Source of the DNA: Fibrobacter sp.
GTDB lineage: Bacteria; Fibrobacterota; Fibrobacteria; Fibrobacterales; Fibrobacteraceae
Direction: 5' to 3'
Length of the DNA: 33,421 nucleotides
Assembly: GCA_017965445.1 (NCBI GenBank)
Contig: JAGCPZ010000041.1
Location: 1 to 33,421, forward strand
Shown here: positions 23,701 through 31,452 of the stretch, piece by piece
Layout of the letters: each line of letters starts with the position of its first letter
Position numbering within the stretch: the stretch's first letter is position 1
The notes under the pieces: model-generated
Seen by the model: the letters and a program-made list of their open reading frames with translations, nothing else
What the model was told of the DNA's origin: nothing
The model's database searches: none
Program-made: the position numbers and the translations under genes

Positions 23701-25746
23701 TTCCAAAATGCTATTCATAAACTCAACTTCCGAAGCATCTAGCTTACCATCGGTATTGGTGAAAAGGAGTACAGCATCACAACCTGAGCCACAATATCCA
23801 TAGATTAAATCACCCTTGATATCACCGTCAGTTATACCTTTATCAACTATAGTATATAGCCCTGATGGTATTTCAAAAGCAACTGAATAAATCTGTTTAG
23901 AAGCAAATACTCCATTACTCGTCAAAAACGGCAAACCATTATTTACATCATCCTGCAAGCTCCATACATTTTTACCAAAATTTGTGAAAGAAGCTTGACT
24001 CAAAAAAGCAGCAAAAACAGATGTTTTCATTTCATCAGTTTCTATAACGCCATTGCGTATATCATATACCGAGAAAAAAATAGACTGATTATAATCATAA
24101 ATAAATCGACCATCTGAACCAAGAGCATATTTACTAGGATCAAGCTTATCAACTACAGCATTTCTATAGTTATGAACAACATTAACCGGAACTTCTTCCG
24201 AATTTTTTCTAACTTGGCCTGTAATCCAATGTTCTTCATAATGACCAGGATCAGGCTTTAGGTTATTCAAATTAAATGGTCCAATCCCTATCACTGCATA
24301 GTTCGCTGCATCATCATAAGGCCCGTAATGGTAATTGAACCGCACACTGCTCACATCTATTTTGTTATCTTCCTTATCTTTATAAAACCAATCAACAGCA
24401 GAGAGAATCATATCACCGACAAGATAGCCTATTTTACTTTTATCAGCAACTCCAGAAACTTCACCAACAACATAATTATGTTCAATCGTCAGCTCTAGTT
24501 CATTAGATACAAAATAATTAATAAAACCTATCAAGCCTCCAACAACGGAAGCAGCGTCACCACCACCTATCACATTTGCATTGACACCAGCCTTAGTCAC
24601 TGTAATTTTAGTATCATCGAAACTCCCTTCATTTACATACCCAATAAGACCTCCAACAAACATGGACCCCTTGATAACAGATTCGGTGGTTCCCGTTTTT
24701 CCGATATAAATTTCAGAGTATTCTGTAGCATCGGCATCTGTTCCGTTGTAATAGGTTTGGCCAAACAAACCTCCCGCATAAGCAGCCCCCTGGATATCCA
24801 AATCAGTCAAGTCACATCCGGTAACCGTTCTTTTAGTATCATACGTCAAATGGCCAACAATCCCACCAAAATAATTATTATCACTTTTAGTAAAGATCGG
24901 TTCATCACTGCTATTAAGTGCTTTTGCTATTTTCAAATTTTGAATATTGAATTGGTTAAAAACATCATTAGTTGAACCACCACCCAAATTCGAAGCATCG
25001 GCAACCAACTGACCGACAACACCACCGGCATGGGTTCCGCCGTTAATCACAATATTCGTCAATGAAATGTTGCTGATATAGCCGTGGCCATAACCTAAGA
25101 CCGCACCGGCATAGTCCCCATAGAATTCAGAATTTTTCACATGAATATGTTGATAAGCATGTTTTGATTTATCATTATTTTCTGCAACAATGCCGACCTT
25201 AGAATTATCCTTTGTAGATTTAAAATAAACGTTGTCAAAATTGACATTCTGGACATTTGCGTCCCCATTCAAAAAACTTACTCTATCATCATTAGTCGAT
25301 GTAAAACAAAGTCCAGAAATTGTATAATTATGCGATGTCGATGAGCCGTAGAGAAGAACTTTATTGCTATTTTCTAATTTAAGCATCTTGCCCTTGAAGG
25401 CATTTTTCCCATCTTTACAGGCATCACCATCCCTTCCTGCAAAACTGATATTCGACTTCACCGCGATATAGGAATCAGCGTTCGTGTTCACCCATGAAGT
25501 AATGTAGCTGTAGGCATCTGACGACCCATCTTCATACCATGAATCAAAGCAAACTTCACCCTCGCCTCCAGTTTCTGTAGAGGTTCTCTGGCGGAACTCC
25601 AGTTCAGGTTTGCTATCAGCATTCGTCGTCGCTTTAAAGCAGAATTGCAGTCCATCCCCCGGAGCGGCGTTGGCAGAAGGGACCCCGAAGGATGTGCTCA
25701 AAAGGAGGAGCACAGTAAATACATTGAGAAACAGATTTTTTTTCAT
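17749..25746 (-). CDS. giant secreted surface protein, 2665 aa, with GLUG-like region, six beta-repeat domains and T9SS-like C-terminus
   Basis: Start set at 25746: AGAAAGG lies upstream and a signal peptide (LFLNVFTVLLLLSTSFG...ANA) follows. Residues about 150-430 have repeated GGLIGYV/GGVVGQL/GGIVGHL units, as in GLUG-motif beta-helices. From about 830 to 2050 six repeats of roughly 200 residues each carry a [RN]xD.C/K.xGWS box and end in LYAVW-like strands (near 1027, 1250, 1454, 1655, 1854 and 2044), the signature of Listeria-Bacteroides (Flg_new/InlB-B) repeats. A Trp-rich module with GWNLVANPHGW follows (about 2270-2420). The last 80 residues (VGNQLHVSF...VELLDVKGKVV...GVYIIRVRIG...ILVK) resemble a type A T9SS sorting domain. 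Likely an adhesin or surface-layer protein. Confidence 0.85.
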   Translation of the reverse strand: MKKNLFLNVFTVLLLLSTSFGVPSANAAPGDGLQFCFKATTNADSKPELEFRQRTSTETGGEGEVCFDSWYEDGSSDAYSYITSWVNTNADSYIAVKSNISFAGRDGDACKDGKNAFKGKMLKLENSNKVLLYGSSTSHNYTISGLCFTSTNDDRVSFLNGDANVQNVNFDNVYFKSTKDNSKVGIVAENNDKSKHAYQHIHVKNSEFYGDYAGAVLGYGHGYISNISLTNIVINGGTHAGGVVGQLVADASNLGGGSTNDVFNQFNIQNLKIAKALNSSDEPIFTKSDNNYFGGIVGHLTYDTKRTVTGCDLTDLDIQGAAYAGGLFGQTYYNGTDADATEYSEIYIGKTGTTESVIKGSMFVGGLIGYVNEGSFDDTKITVTKAGVNANVIGGGDAASVVGGLIGFINYFVSNELELTIEHNYVVGEVSGVADKSKIGYLVGDMILSAVDWFYKDKEDNKIDVSSVRFNYHYGPYDDAANYAVIGIGPFNLNNLKPDPGHYEEHWITGQVRKNSEEVPVNVVHNYRNAVVDKLDPSKYALGSDGRFIYDYNQSIFFSVYDIRNGVIETDEMKTSVFAAFLSQASFTNFGKNVWSLQDDVNNGLPFLTSNGVFASKQIYSVAFEIPSGLYTIVDKGITDGDIKGDLIYGYCGSGCDAVLLFTNTDGKLDASEVEFMNSILETDAFWDGSPALSSSQVYTNGNTIYTYKKSATALTYNLEFTIPESLRDKDLFVINKKGASGEREVDWFLTQDNVTTATVVAPPLYNSEGCNIYWKSETDLHEAPEIKDELQYLVPIEAQSGYVNTLVPDFDHPKNCPTVSVSDYFYRISLDHSGEGEVILKQVLSYTPQVPGDPDHIEVRHSFKKDGSGWYLNIPRVLDGDGNNLGVKFTVETKAKDGHILKTLYSGAGTSAEIIKSGDELDVLSEMDWTAEFVPLEPVYVTYDLSLKTAEDSSKTYLPVDAVVAGSLKMNLEDDEIPLWKPYRTDKCFIAWSTAKADELKPEDPQWNSLSALNYLDFSKDESAPTKLYALWETCSPTTTMVVKNGNEHTTLVLSQSFDSKVLRHEIPATGLALVGPAYDFIIDDVKTAIEAGYSVDFSAYKLAYTYATSSGTSEPKNVTKVAGAWRVSSEGIPNVPTYTFTSTVELKDYTVVFNENSVGATDKVFFGDSWDAYISKESFDVDDDGNWTVKMSYNQESVDKSFPLALHRDGYCMYGYTFDKNDDADGLYTDLTDDFMNKYTERGDGPTILYPYWVKCEDGATIKLADTDKGTYKFTRKFDLGENKTTPERIYEVSSSTFKAPSGEGYVSFTGISFVVKSGAGVILDDNANFSYHKGSDTQWKDITGGLFTLEKGIDNIKAPLLKSSYEFAYSKNAPDNVVVFENPLLKEKETYTIESASESKDLQSLDVLARTDACLVGWALDDKGEKVLNAFDIDALRTLDAVANSGTSTQTLYAVWKPKGSGCSPKTFKIASGMDAAQGAFTAFYTVDGKTFEFDVDMNGIEIPVVEGLQIGVKFAGTKAYKYGKNIIGSSINGNTLFDVENGNAFTVDALQVNVTLTVEATPVEYAFALKANTSSDDVFLGSDFESRPPESFFSYNQELPTDVYRSDAKLAGWSLKSAPGASDLVAKKIDDEFIEAYEKFVEKRGTTSKIDTLYAVWTADNARKTYKVTMTNLVEEGSFELQNASNVYSLKAGETLEIPAENDVSYAISFKRKSYNKNEYFNIEVLDEKGKQLAKLDLDGKYAFESNASLHAVGDFKPIVFTLDMNAGEKNVFFGDGFSELFWTIQAFQDAFPMNAYRADAKLVGWSLDKNADKGFTTFDAGFNETYETYLTTGSYSVNFDPAHPKNPVLYAVWKNENVSTYTVTADSTNKGTLTLRQSVGDTVYAHVVPTKGLKVPVADDIEFKAHFEVDPSWLLDADKPLVWTSAKGAKESTENDTFRRITGDVKVSVVAKSKEVHLVFNVTSADSVFYGSDWKTDVKYGSADGKTVSLPTMVYNTDSCLAGWSTESESGSAWTNLSDSLLNVLYAAYPDLGATTKVKLFARWTDKVENCAGNITRASVEVKHGNVQLVEKIGKTKYVHKFNKKGTMMLPAEIDSANWTLSASPDEGYKLDSLVVQRDGKKVAVLRDGDHLPKNMENVVFKAYFVKSNDSPIKIVEKTFDKSGNAIRLIYKTSEFDATRNVFAKVKIVDIAENKTPVIDTTLSKTVAPSSSNEVIFFMMHPGTFKMLFSIGDGEETDEFSKEFTIDSQIASLKANQWTMVSLAAVDTSSISWNEGCSFYWWDESGVGEYWQYHSFKRGDEIVGNRGYWFSPWNGGSLVMRKNVKDDGKDIVWNLEHKQSGWNLVANPHGWYVDLYSMNESALKDVDEESEVRFYRYDPETGGYAEILEETRYLAPYEAVWAQVSKKTTWKISAEPVFDSLSSASTSKPEPLAKAATKDRWMLQAVLSDRKGKRDSWNIFGVSDHPFNAEEPPASMGDHVNLSIVEGKRALAKSIRAASDEMEWTVNLSASDSREGFLSFAGIDGVLSFGYRVFVTVDGETTEMHEGKSLPVSLNSSKKTATVRVTKGAPVVAAKQSLIKGLRSMTVGNQLHVSFDASEGLTGERTKVELLDVKGKVVATASARTLAGTNAVTMKLPKMGVYIIRVRIGSQQHSSRILVK

Positions 25747-25889
25747 AAAAAACCTTTCTGAAAAACACACAAAAATAAATATACAGTCTTCTTACATGAA
25801 CGTTACAGGATATTTTTTTTACATGTGCCTATAAACACACTTTTTCACAGCTACATACCGGTCCAAGCCACGTTTTCGCTGTCAAGCGT
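25747..25889. promoter_or_regulatory. upstream region of the giant gene
   Basis: On the minus strand TATATT (around 25780) lies about 30 bp before the ATG within AT-rich DNA and is the best -10 candidate; no good -35 box precedes it. The rest of the gap to the glycosyltransferase stop at 25890 holds no gene or clear terminator. Confidence 0.3.
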
Positions 25890-26765
25890 TTAAAAATGCA
25901 ACAGTTTTTTTGGAATAAAAAGCTTGGGCAAGCGAAGCCAAAAGCGCGGAGAAAGCGAAATCACCTTCGGAATCAGGCGGATTGCATCAAGTTTGCTTTG
26001 GGCCGCCACGGCAGAAAACCAATTGGCCTTCCATGCGCGGACGGCCTTCTTGTAAAGCGGATGCGCACTGTAATTTTCTGCCAAAATACGCAAAATTTCG
26101 CTGTAAATGCGATTATGATCGACATGCAAGTTGTCACCATGTTCGCGGTAAAAGCAACACACGAAATCCTTCGACACCGGTTGAGGTCCATAGTTGTGGA
26201 GGATTTTCAGATAAAGGGGATAGTCCTCGAAATAGTACCGCCCGTCGTACCCGCCTATCGCCAAAATTTTCTCACGCACAAACATTTCGGCACAGCCATG
26301 CAATGCCTTCTTGCCCAAGAACGATTCTTCAAACGATATCTGCGGGACGCTCCGCAAGTAGCGCACGTCCAGCTCATTTCCGATTTCTTCGCCTTCGAAG
26401 AACTGAATAACTTGGCCAAAACAGGCGACCGCATCGGGGTGAGCGTCCAGGAAACCGCTCTGCTTCTTGAGCCTGTCCGGCGGCATGATATCATCGGAGG
26501 AAAACGAGCAGACATACTGCCCACGAGCCTTCGAAAGCGCTTCGGAATACGTGGCGACGGCACCCTTGTTCGGGCGGTGGACGTACGTGAATCCGAGTTC
26601 ATCGGAAAGTCTCTTTAAGATTTCAGGGGAACGGTCCTTGCTCCCATCGTCAATGACTATCAGTTCAAAATCGACGCCTGTCTGCGCCATCACGGAACGT
26701 ACCGCCTGCTCGACGTAAGGCTCGTGATTATAGCTAGCAATGATTACGGAAACTTTCGTCGTCAT
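25890..26765 (-). CDS. GT2-family glycosyltransferase, 291 aa
   Basis: GT-A motifs: VSVIIASYNHEPYVEQAVRSV at the N-terminus, VIDDGSKDRSPEI, the SFSSDD metal site, and YYFEDYPLYLKIL with the expected catalytic acidic residues. The C-terminus is basic with no full membrane helix. It lies 45 bp downstream of the flippase gene on the same strand, so it likely adds a sugar to the lipid-linked glycan that the flippase exports. Donor sugar unknown, though the aminotransferase in the operon points to an amino sugar in the unit. Confidence 0.92.
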   Translation of the reverse strand: MTTKVSVIIASYNHEPYVEQAVRSVMAQTGVDFELIVIDDGSKDRSPEILKRLSDELGFTYVHRPNKGAVATYSEALSKARGQYVCSFSSDDIMPPDRLKKQSGFLDAHPDAVACFGQVIQFFEGEEIGNELDVRYLRSVPQISFEESFLGKKALHGCAEMFVREKILAIGGYDGRYYFEDYPLYLKILHNYGPQPVSKDFVCCFYREHGDNLHVDHNRIYSEILRILAENYSAHPLYKKAVRAWKANWFSAVAAQSKLDAIRLIPKVISLSPRFWLRLPKLFIPKKLLHF

Positions 26766-26809
26766 GGTTTCCTCAATTTAAAAAATATCATGCACTGAAT
26801 GACGAACCG

Positions 26810-28081
26810 CTAACTTTTAGACCATTTTAGACGGCTTACGACAACGAGCGAAACAACGAGAGTCAAGAAATTTTCAAGCGCGTAAGCCATCATCGGACCA
26901 TTAAATTCATACAATTTCACAAAAGCATATGTCGCCCCGGCGAGAACTAGCTGCGAGCAAATTTCAATCGTCAGGAATTTTTTCGTTTCACGGCGCGCTA
27001 TCAATACAAGGCCAAGCGCCCAACCGCCAACGCGGAAAAAATCGCCCAGCAACTGCATCGGGATGTAGTCGGCCGCACCCGAGTAGGCCGATGAAAGCAT
27101 GACCATCACGAGCAGCGAACGGCCAAAATAAAGCACCACGACCGCCACAAGCGCAAGCGCCATCGACTTTAATAAAATCGGGCGGAACATGCTCCAAAAC
27201 TCCGATTTCGTCATTTTCGCAGAGACTTTCGGCAATATGATGACACCGAGAATGGCCGAGAAAAACGCCACCATGAAATCCGAAATTTTCCAGATTCCCT
27301 GCCAAATGCCGGCCGCATCCCAACCCAGTTCCGTTCCAATCGTCGAACGCATGAACGTGAGCACCACGGGGCTAAGAACCATCGGGACAATCCCCATCAA
27401 CGCAAAGGACATCCACGGAGCGCGAATGTCAAGTGCGCTCTTGCGAATTTCACGCAAGCTAAAACCGGCACGGGCTGCAATTTGCGCTGCAAAAATTCCC
27501 GCCACCACGGACTGCGTCGCGACGATAGAAAGCACACTGAGACGCCCCGTCCAGAGGAAGAATGCCACCCAAAGCATCTGCCACAGCGACGACACCATGT
27601 TGATAAGCGCCCAGCGGCGGTAATGCCCAAGCCCGTTCATCACGGATGCCGTAATCGTAATGATGTTTGTCGCAAAGACTCCCGGCAAGGCAAAGAGAAT
27701 CGCCGCCTGCACAAGGCGCGGATGGATACCCGGGAAGAACTTTTCGAGCGGGACGATAAAGCAAAGGACCAAAGCAACCGCAAACGTCGCAATACTTGCA
27801 AAAGTCGTCAAACGGAAACCGCCACGCCACACACCGTACAACTGTTCCAGATTATTCCTGTTCTGAGCAGACAAGCTCACCCAGCCGTTCTGGAGAGCCA
27901 AGGATGATGTCGCCTGCCCCATCGTCATGAAGTTCATGAACTGGCCGACACACGCAAACGCGCTCGGCGGTAGAAACACCGCAAGCAGCTTGTTCACGAC
28001 AAACACGCGCAAGGCATTCAGGAATGTCACCATCCCGGAACCCATAAACGCCTTCCAGAAATTCACAGATTCAGATTTCAT
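26810..28081 (-). CDS. polysaccharide flippase (Wzx/WzxE-like), 423 aa
   Basis: About a dozen hydrophobic segments along the whole length, and the N-terminal ALRVFVVNKLLAVFLPPSAFACVGQFMNF pattern of the Wzx/MATE-like exporter family; the overall feel is WzxE, the flippase of lipid-linked oligosaccharide. ATG at 28081 is preceded by GGTGA; a TTG one codon upstream is not needed. It would move undecaprenyl-linked units across the inner membrane. It sits between a sugar aminotransferase and a glycosyltransferase on the same strand. Confidence 0.88.
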   Translation of the reverse strand: MKSESVNFWKAFMGSGMVTFLNALRVFVVNKLLAVFLPPSAFACVGQFMNFMTMGQATSSLALQNGWVSLSAQNRNNLEQLYGVWRGGFRLTTFASIATFAVALVLCFIVPLEKFFPGIHPRLVQAAILFALPGVFATNIITITASVMNGLGHYRRWALINMVSSLWQMLWVAFFLWTGRLSVLSIVATQSVVAGIFAAQIAARAGFSLREIRKSALDIRAPWMSFALMGIVPMVLSPVVLTFMRSTIGTELGWDAAGIWQGIWKISDFMVAFFSAILGVIILPKVSAKMTKSEFWSMFRPILLKSMALALVAVVVLYFGRSLLVMVMLSSAYSGAADYIPMQLLGDFFRVGGWALGLVLIARRETKKFLTIEICSQLVLAGATYAFVKLYEFNGPMMAYALENFLTLVVSLVVVSRLKWSKS

Positions 28082-28097
28082 CAAAAGTCACCATATT

Positions 28098-28135
28098 AGA
28101 TTGCTTCGTCCCCTTACAGGGTCCTCGCAATGACG
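28098..28135. repeat. intergenic repeat-like element between flippase and aminotransferase genes
   Basis: AGATTGCTTCGTCCCC then TTACAGGGTCCTCGCAATGACG reads like a common intergenic repeat of bacterial genomes, with GTCCCC..AGGGTC able to form a short hairpin. It lies in the 87-bp gap between two genes that otherwise look like one operon. Confidence 0.5.
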
Positions 28136-28168
28136 CGTAAGGAAAGAGTTGAAAACAATGCCAAAACA

Positions 28169-29281
28169 TTAAAACGCATTAATGGCACCAATCACTTCGG
28201 AAACTTCGTCATCCGTAAGCACAGGACTCATGGGAATACTGAGCACCGTCTTTGCCATTGCCTCGGCAACCGGATAGCCACCGCTAAACACGCCCGCATA
28301 CGCAGCCTGCAAATGCGGAGGAATCGGGTAATGGATAAGCGTCCCGATACCGCGAGACTTTAGGTAATCCTGCAACGAATTGCGCATAGTCTCGTCGTGC
28401 AAACGGACAGCGAACACATGCCACACGTGCTCCGACGGAATCGCTGGCATTTCGGGCAAAATAACTTTTGCGTTCATTATTTCACGGCAATAGCGGGCCG
28501 CAACCTGACGGCGTCGTTCGTTCCATTCATCCAAATGCGGAAGTTTCGCAAGCAAAAGCGATGCCTGCATCTCGTCCAGGCGGGAATTCACGCCCATGAA
28601 CTTGTTCACATACTTCTGCTCCGAGCCGTAGTTTCCGAGAGCACGAACAACGTTTGCAATATCAGCATCGTTTGTCACGACCATTCCCGCATCGCCAAGA
28701 GCACCCAAGTTTTTCGTCGGATAAAAGCTAAAAGCCGCAGCAACACCGAACGTACCAGCCCCGCGTCCGTCGCCAAGGCGAGCCCCATGCGCCTGGGCGC
28801 AGTCTTCAAAAACGAGCAAGCCATGCGAATTGGCAAACGCGCAAATTTCATCCATGTCGCACAAACGCCCGTACAAATGCACCACAAGAATTCCACGGGT
28901 CCGCGCACCGCAGGCATCCTTCAAGCGTTTCGGGTCCATGTTGTAGCTGTTTTCTGCAGGTTCCACAAGCACAGGCTTGAGCCCGGCCGCACTGATGGCA
29001 AGCACCGAGGCGATGTAGGTATTCGATGGCACGAGGATTTCGTCCCCAGCATGCAGCCGCCCCAGTTCCATCGACGCACGCAGCATGAGCGTGAGCGCAT
29101 CCAAGCCGTTCCCTACACCAACCGCATACTTGACTCCACAATAGTCGGCAAAAGCGCGTTCAAAAAGCTCGCCATAATGGCCACGGATGTACCAGCCGGA
29201 TTCCACCACGTCTGTCGCGGCTCTATCCAGCTCATTCTTGTAGGGCTCATTAATTTTTTTCAGGTCTAAGAAAGGAACCAT
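28169..29281 (-). CDS. DegT/DnrJ/EryC1/StrS-family sugar aminotransferase (FdtB/QdtB-like), 370 aa
   Basis: PLP-dependent fold type I enzyme: MVPFLDLKKINEPYKNEL at the N-terminus, VGVGNGLDALTLMLRA (cofactor phosphate site), VFEDCAQAHGA (Asp contacting the pyridine ring), and Lys190 in FSFYPTKNLGALGDAG as Schiff-base lysine. The NLGALGD wording is that of dTDP-3-keto-6-deoxyhexose transaminases (FdtB, QdtB), so a dTDP-3-amino-3,6-dideoxyhexose is the likely product. The partner isomerase and acyltransferase are not in the window. First gene of the leftward glycan group. Confidence 0.92.
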   Translation of the reverse strand: MVPFLDLKKINEPYKNELDRAATDVVESGWYIRGHYGELFERAFADYCGVKYAVGVGNGLDALTLMLRASMELGRLHAGDEILVPSNTYIASVLAISAAGLKPVLVEPAENSYNMDPKRLKDACGARTRGILVVHLYGRLCDMDEICAFANSHGLLVFEDCAQAHGARLGDGRGAGTFGVAAAFSFYPTKNLGALGDAGMVVTNDADIANVVRALGNYGSEQKYVNKFMGVNSRLDEMQASLLLAKLPHLDEWNERRRQVAARYCREIMNAKVILPEMPAIPSEHVWHVFAVRLHDETMRNSLQDYLKSRGIGTLIHYPIPPHLQAAYAGVFSGGYPVAEAMAKTVLSIPMSPVLTDDEVSEVIGAINAF

Positions 29282-29330
29282 TTTTGTTAACAGTTAGTAG
29301 TTATTAGAAATCGAAACTCTTCATTCAATA

Positions 29331-29364
29331 TAAAAAAAATCGGCTCCGATGAACAGAACCGATT
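29331..29364 (-). terminator. Rho-independent terminator after tRNA-Lys
   Basis: On the minus strand AATCGGTTC pairs with GAGCCGATT (one wobble) followed by eight T, directly after the tRNA. It separates the tRNA transcript from the aminotransferase operon. Confidence 0.85.
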
Positions 29365-29366
29365 AC

Positions 29367-29439
29367 TGAGCTACGAAGGGCTCGAACCTTCGACCCACGC
29401 CTTAAAAGGGCGTTGCTCTACCAACTGAGCTAGTAGCCC
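29367..29439 (-). tRNA. tRNA-Lys (anticodon UUU)
   Basis: 73 nt cloverleaf: acceptor GGGCTAC/GTAGCTC (one G-U), D arm GCTCAGTTGGTAGAGC, anticodon stem ACGCC/GGCGT with loop CTTTTAA (anticodon TTT at the centre), T arm GAAGG-TTCGAGC-CCTTC, and discriminator A. The 3' CCA is not encoded. No integrase or attachment-site duplication is seen beside it. Confidence 0.97.
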
Positions 29440-29581
29440 GAGCAGGTGCAAATATATAAAATCATTTTAAAATTGTAAAGGGATTGGAGACCAAATCGAA
29501 AAAAAAGAAAAGAATGCAAAAAAATATAAATCTTACGCATTCTCCTCCAAAACACTCCGTGACTTTTTATAAATTTACATC

Positions 29582-30595
29582 ATGGATTTATTGAAAAAAC
29601 TATCAGCATTAGCAGCTCTCGCGATCGCGTGTCAGGCTTCGGATTTTGGCTACTTTTCAAAGCACGATGCGGGGCAAGAAGTTTTTTCATTTTTATCGAC
29701 TTTTGACAGCCCGCGAAATGCGGCTCTTGAAAAGTCTGCTTCAGCGCTCCCGACGACCGACCCGACTATCACGCAGTTGAACCCTGCGGCAATCCTCATC
29801 GCCGACGGGAAAAAGCGCGTTGCGGAAATCCACTGGCAAACTGGCGAATTTGCAGACAACCAAGGGACGATTTCTTACACGACGCAATACAAGAAGTTTA
29901 TCTTGCAGGCGTCGTACAACTGGATTTCGTACGGCACGATTGTCGGCTACAACGAACTCGGCGAAGAAAACGGTAGCGAATACAGTCCGCGCAGCCAGCT
30001 CGCAACGGCTACAGTCGCCTTCCCGATGAAGCATATCCGTTTTGGCGCAACGCTCAAGTTCGCCTCGGACAAGCTGACCGGCGACAGCGGTGACCAGACC
30101 GCCATGGCTGCCGCATTCGACTGGGGCTTGACCTGGATGTCCGATACCAAGAACTACGGTTTTTCTTTTGTCGCCAGGGACTTCGGAGCCATGATCCGTG
30201 GCTATGTCGAGAAGGACGCCGATGACAGCTACCCGCTGTCGCAGACATTTGCCTTTGGCGGATTTTTGAAGCCCCGCAGCGTTCCGCGCTTGACTTTATT
30301 TGCCGAAGCGGACTTTCCGCGATATGCCGAACCTGACTTGAACCTCGGTGCCGAATACGCTCTCGGTGAATACTTCCGTATCCGTGCAGGTTTCACGCGC
30401 ACATGGCTAGACTTGAGCCGCGACATCAAGGAACTGGCATCCTCTGCTAGCAGGCCCGACGAAACGAACGAAGCCCGCATGTTCAGCGTCGGTCTCGGTT
30501 ACACGTCCAACTTGTTCGCCTTCGACTACGCATTTTCTTACCTCGCCCAGAGCTTAGGCTTCGAGCACAGGCTCGGTCTCCGCGTCGAGTTCTAA
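29582..30595 (+). CDS. PorV/PorQ-like outer-membrane beta-barrel protein, 337 aa
   Basis: Signal peptide (LSALAALAIACQA), then FSFLSTFDSPRNAALEKSASA and TQLNPAAI near residues 35-75, the N-terminal signature of the PorV/PorQ (UPF0164-like) family, followed by amphipathic strands ending in a C-terminal aromatic (LGLRVEF), as in outer-membrane barrels. PorV shuttles T9SS cargo and PorQ helps anchor it; the giant protein with a T9SS-like tail is the obvious candidate client in the window. No canonical ribosome-binding site is visible before the ATG. Confidence 0.82.
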   Translation: MDLLKKLSALAALAIACQASDFGYFSKHDAGQEVFSFLSTFDSPRNAALEKSASALPTTDPTITQLNPAAILIADGKKRVAEIHWQTGEFADNQGTISYTTQYKKFILQASYNWISYGTIVGYNELGEENGSEYSPRSQLATATVAFPMKHIRFGATLKFASDKLTGDSGDQTAMAAAFDWGLTWMSDTKNYGFSFVARDFGAMIRGYVEKDADDSYPLSQTFAFGGFLKPRSVPRLTLFAEADFPRYAEPDLNLGAEYALGEYFRIRAGFTRTWLDLSRDIKELASSASRPDETNEARMFSVGLGYTSNLFAFDYAFSYLAQSLGFEHRLGLRVEF

Positions 30596-30612
30596 ACTTT
30601 CCGAGACAAGCG

Positions 30613-31404
30613 ATGCGGCAGTTCGACGTCTTTGTTTTTGACGAAAACTTTGACGAGACGCAAGGAAAAATTCCACAACCGCCATTCACGGACCCAGAAC
30701 TGGGTTGGTTCTTTACAAACGATTGGAACAAACACCTCAACAATATTGAAGGTGAATGGGTCGTATTCGCCCACCCCAGCATCAAGATTGACCGTGAGTT
30801 TTTGAACAACGTTGCAGAAGTGACTGACAGTTTTCCGATGGTCGATGCTTTCGCACCGCGAGTCCGCGTAGAGCCTAGCAACGGCTCAGGCAAAAGAAAA
30901 TTCTTAGGCGGTTACCTTTTGAAACGCTGGACCAAGGGTTCCGGTTTTGTTGAAATCGACGAGAACGCTCCGATGCGTTACGTTGCAGCTCCGCACCCGT
31001 ACCTCGCCATCTATTCAAGACGCATCATCCAGCGCACAGGCGGTTTCGATACGGCGCTCCCGCCTCACGCAAGGCTCGCGGACTTCACGCTCCGCATGAT
31101 GCATGCCGGCGGCAAGATGTTCTCTGTTCCTTACCTCGTCGCCCAAGCGACAACGGACGAAGCGGAACGAATCGTCGGCATTAACGCGGAAAAGATGCAA
31201 GCACCGACAGCGCAGGACCTCAAAGCGACCGCCCTCGTTTTATCGAAAGCATTCGGCATCGAAGCTTCCCTGCCGTTTGCACTCCACCATCCGTCAGTCA
31301 TGGCCGCACTCTTCGCCAAACGCAAAGAAACCAAAGAAAAACGCAAGGCAGCGACACTACTCTCCAAGCTCACCGCGAAGTATATCGCGGAAGTCACAGA
31401 ATAA
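30613..31404 (+). CDS. divergent GT2-like glycosyltransferase, 263 aa
   Basis: The N-terminus lacks the normal nucleotide-binding IIPxYN start, but the middle and C-terminal half follow a GT-A plan: WVVFAHPSIKIDREFL, SRRIIQRTGGFDTALPPHARLADFTLRMMHAGGKMFSVPYLV, close to the (R)GGFDE...D..L..R...G....VP pattern. It may be an inactive or highly diverged member. It begins 17 bp after the PorV-like gene, probably on the same mRNA. Basic Lys-rich tail. Confidence 0.65.
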   Translation: MRQFDVFVFDENFDETQGKIPQPPFTDPELGWFFTNDWNKHLNNIEGEWVVFAHPSIKIDREFLNNVAEVTDSFPMVDAFAPRVRVEPSNGSGKRKFLGGYLLKRWTKGSGFVEIDENAPMRYVAAPHPYLAIYSRRIIQRTGGFDTALPPHARLADFTLRMMHAGGKMFSVPYLVAQATTDEAERIVGINAEKMQAPTAQDLKATALVLSKAFGIEASLPFALHHPSVMAALFAKRKETKEKRKAATLLSKLTAKYIAEVTE

Positions 31405-31452
31405 AAGTTGGCAGAGAACAGAAATTAATTACTAGAGATTGGTTTAATCGTC

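Noticed and set aside
29367..29439. tRNA-Lys as an attachment site for an integrated element.
   Set aside because: No integrase gene and no duplicated tRNA 3' end was noticed nearby.
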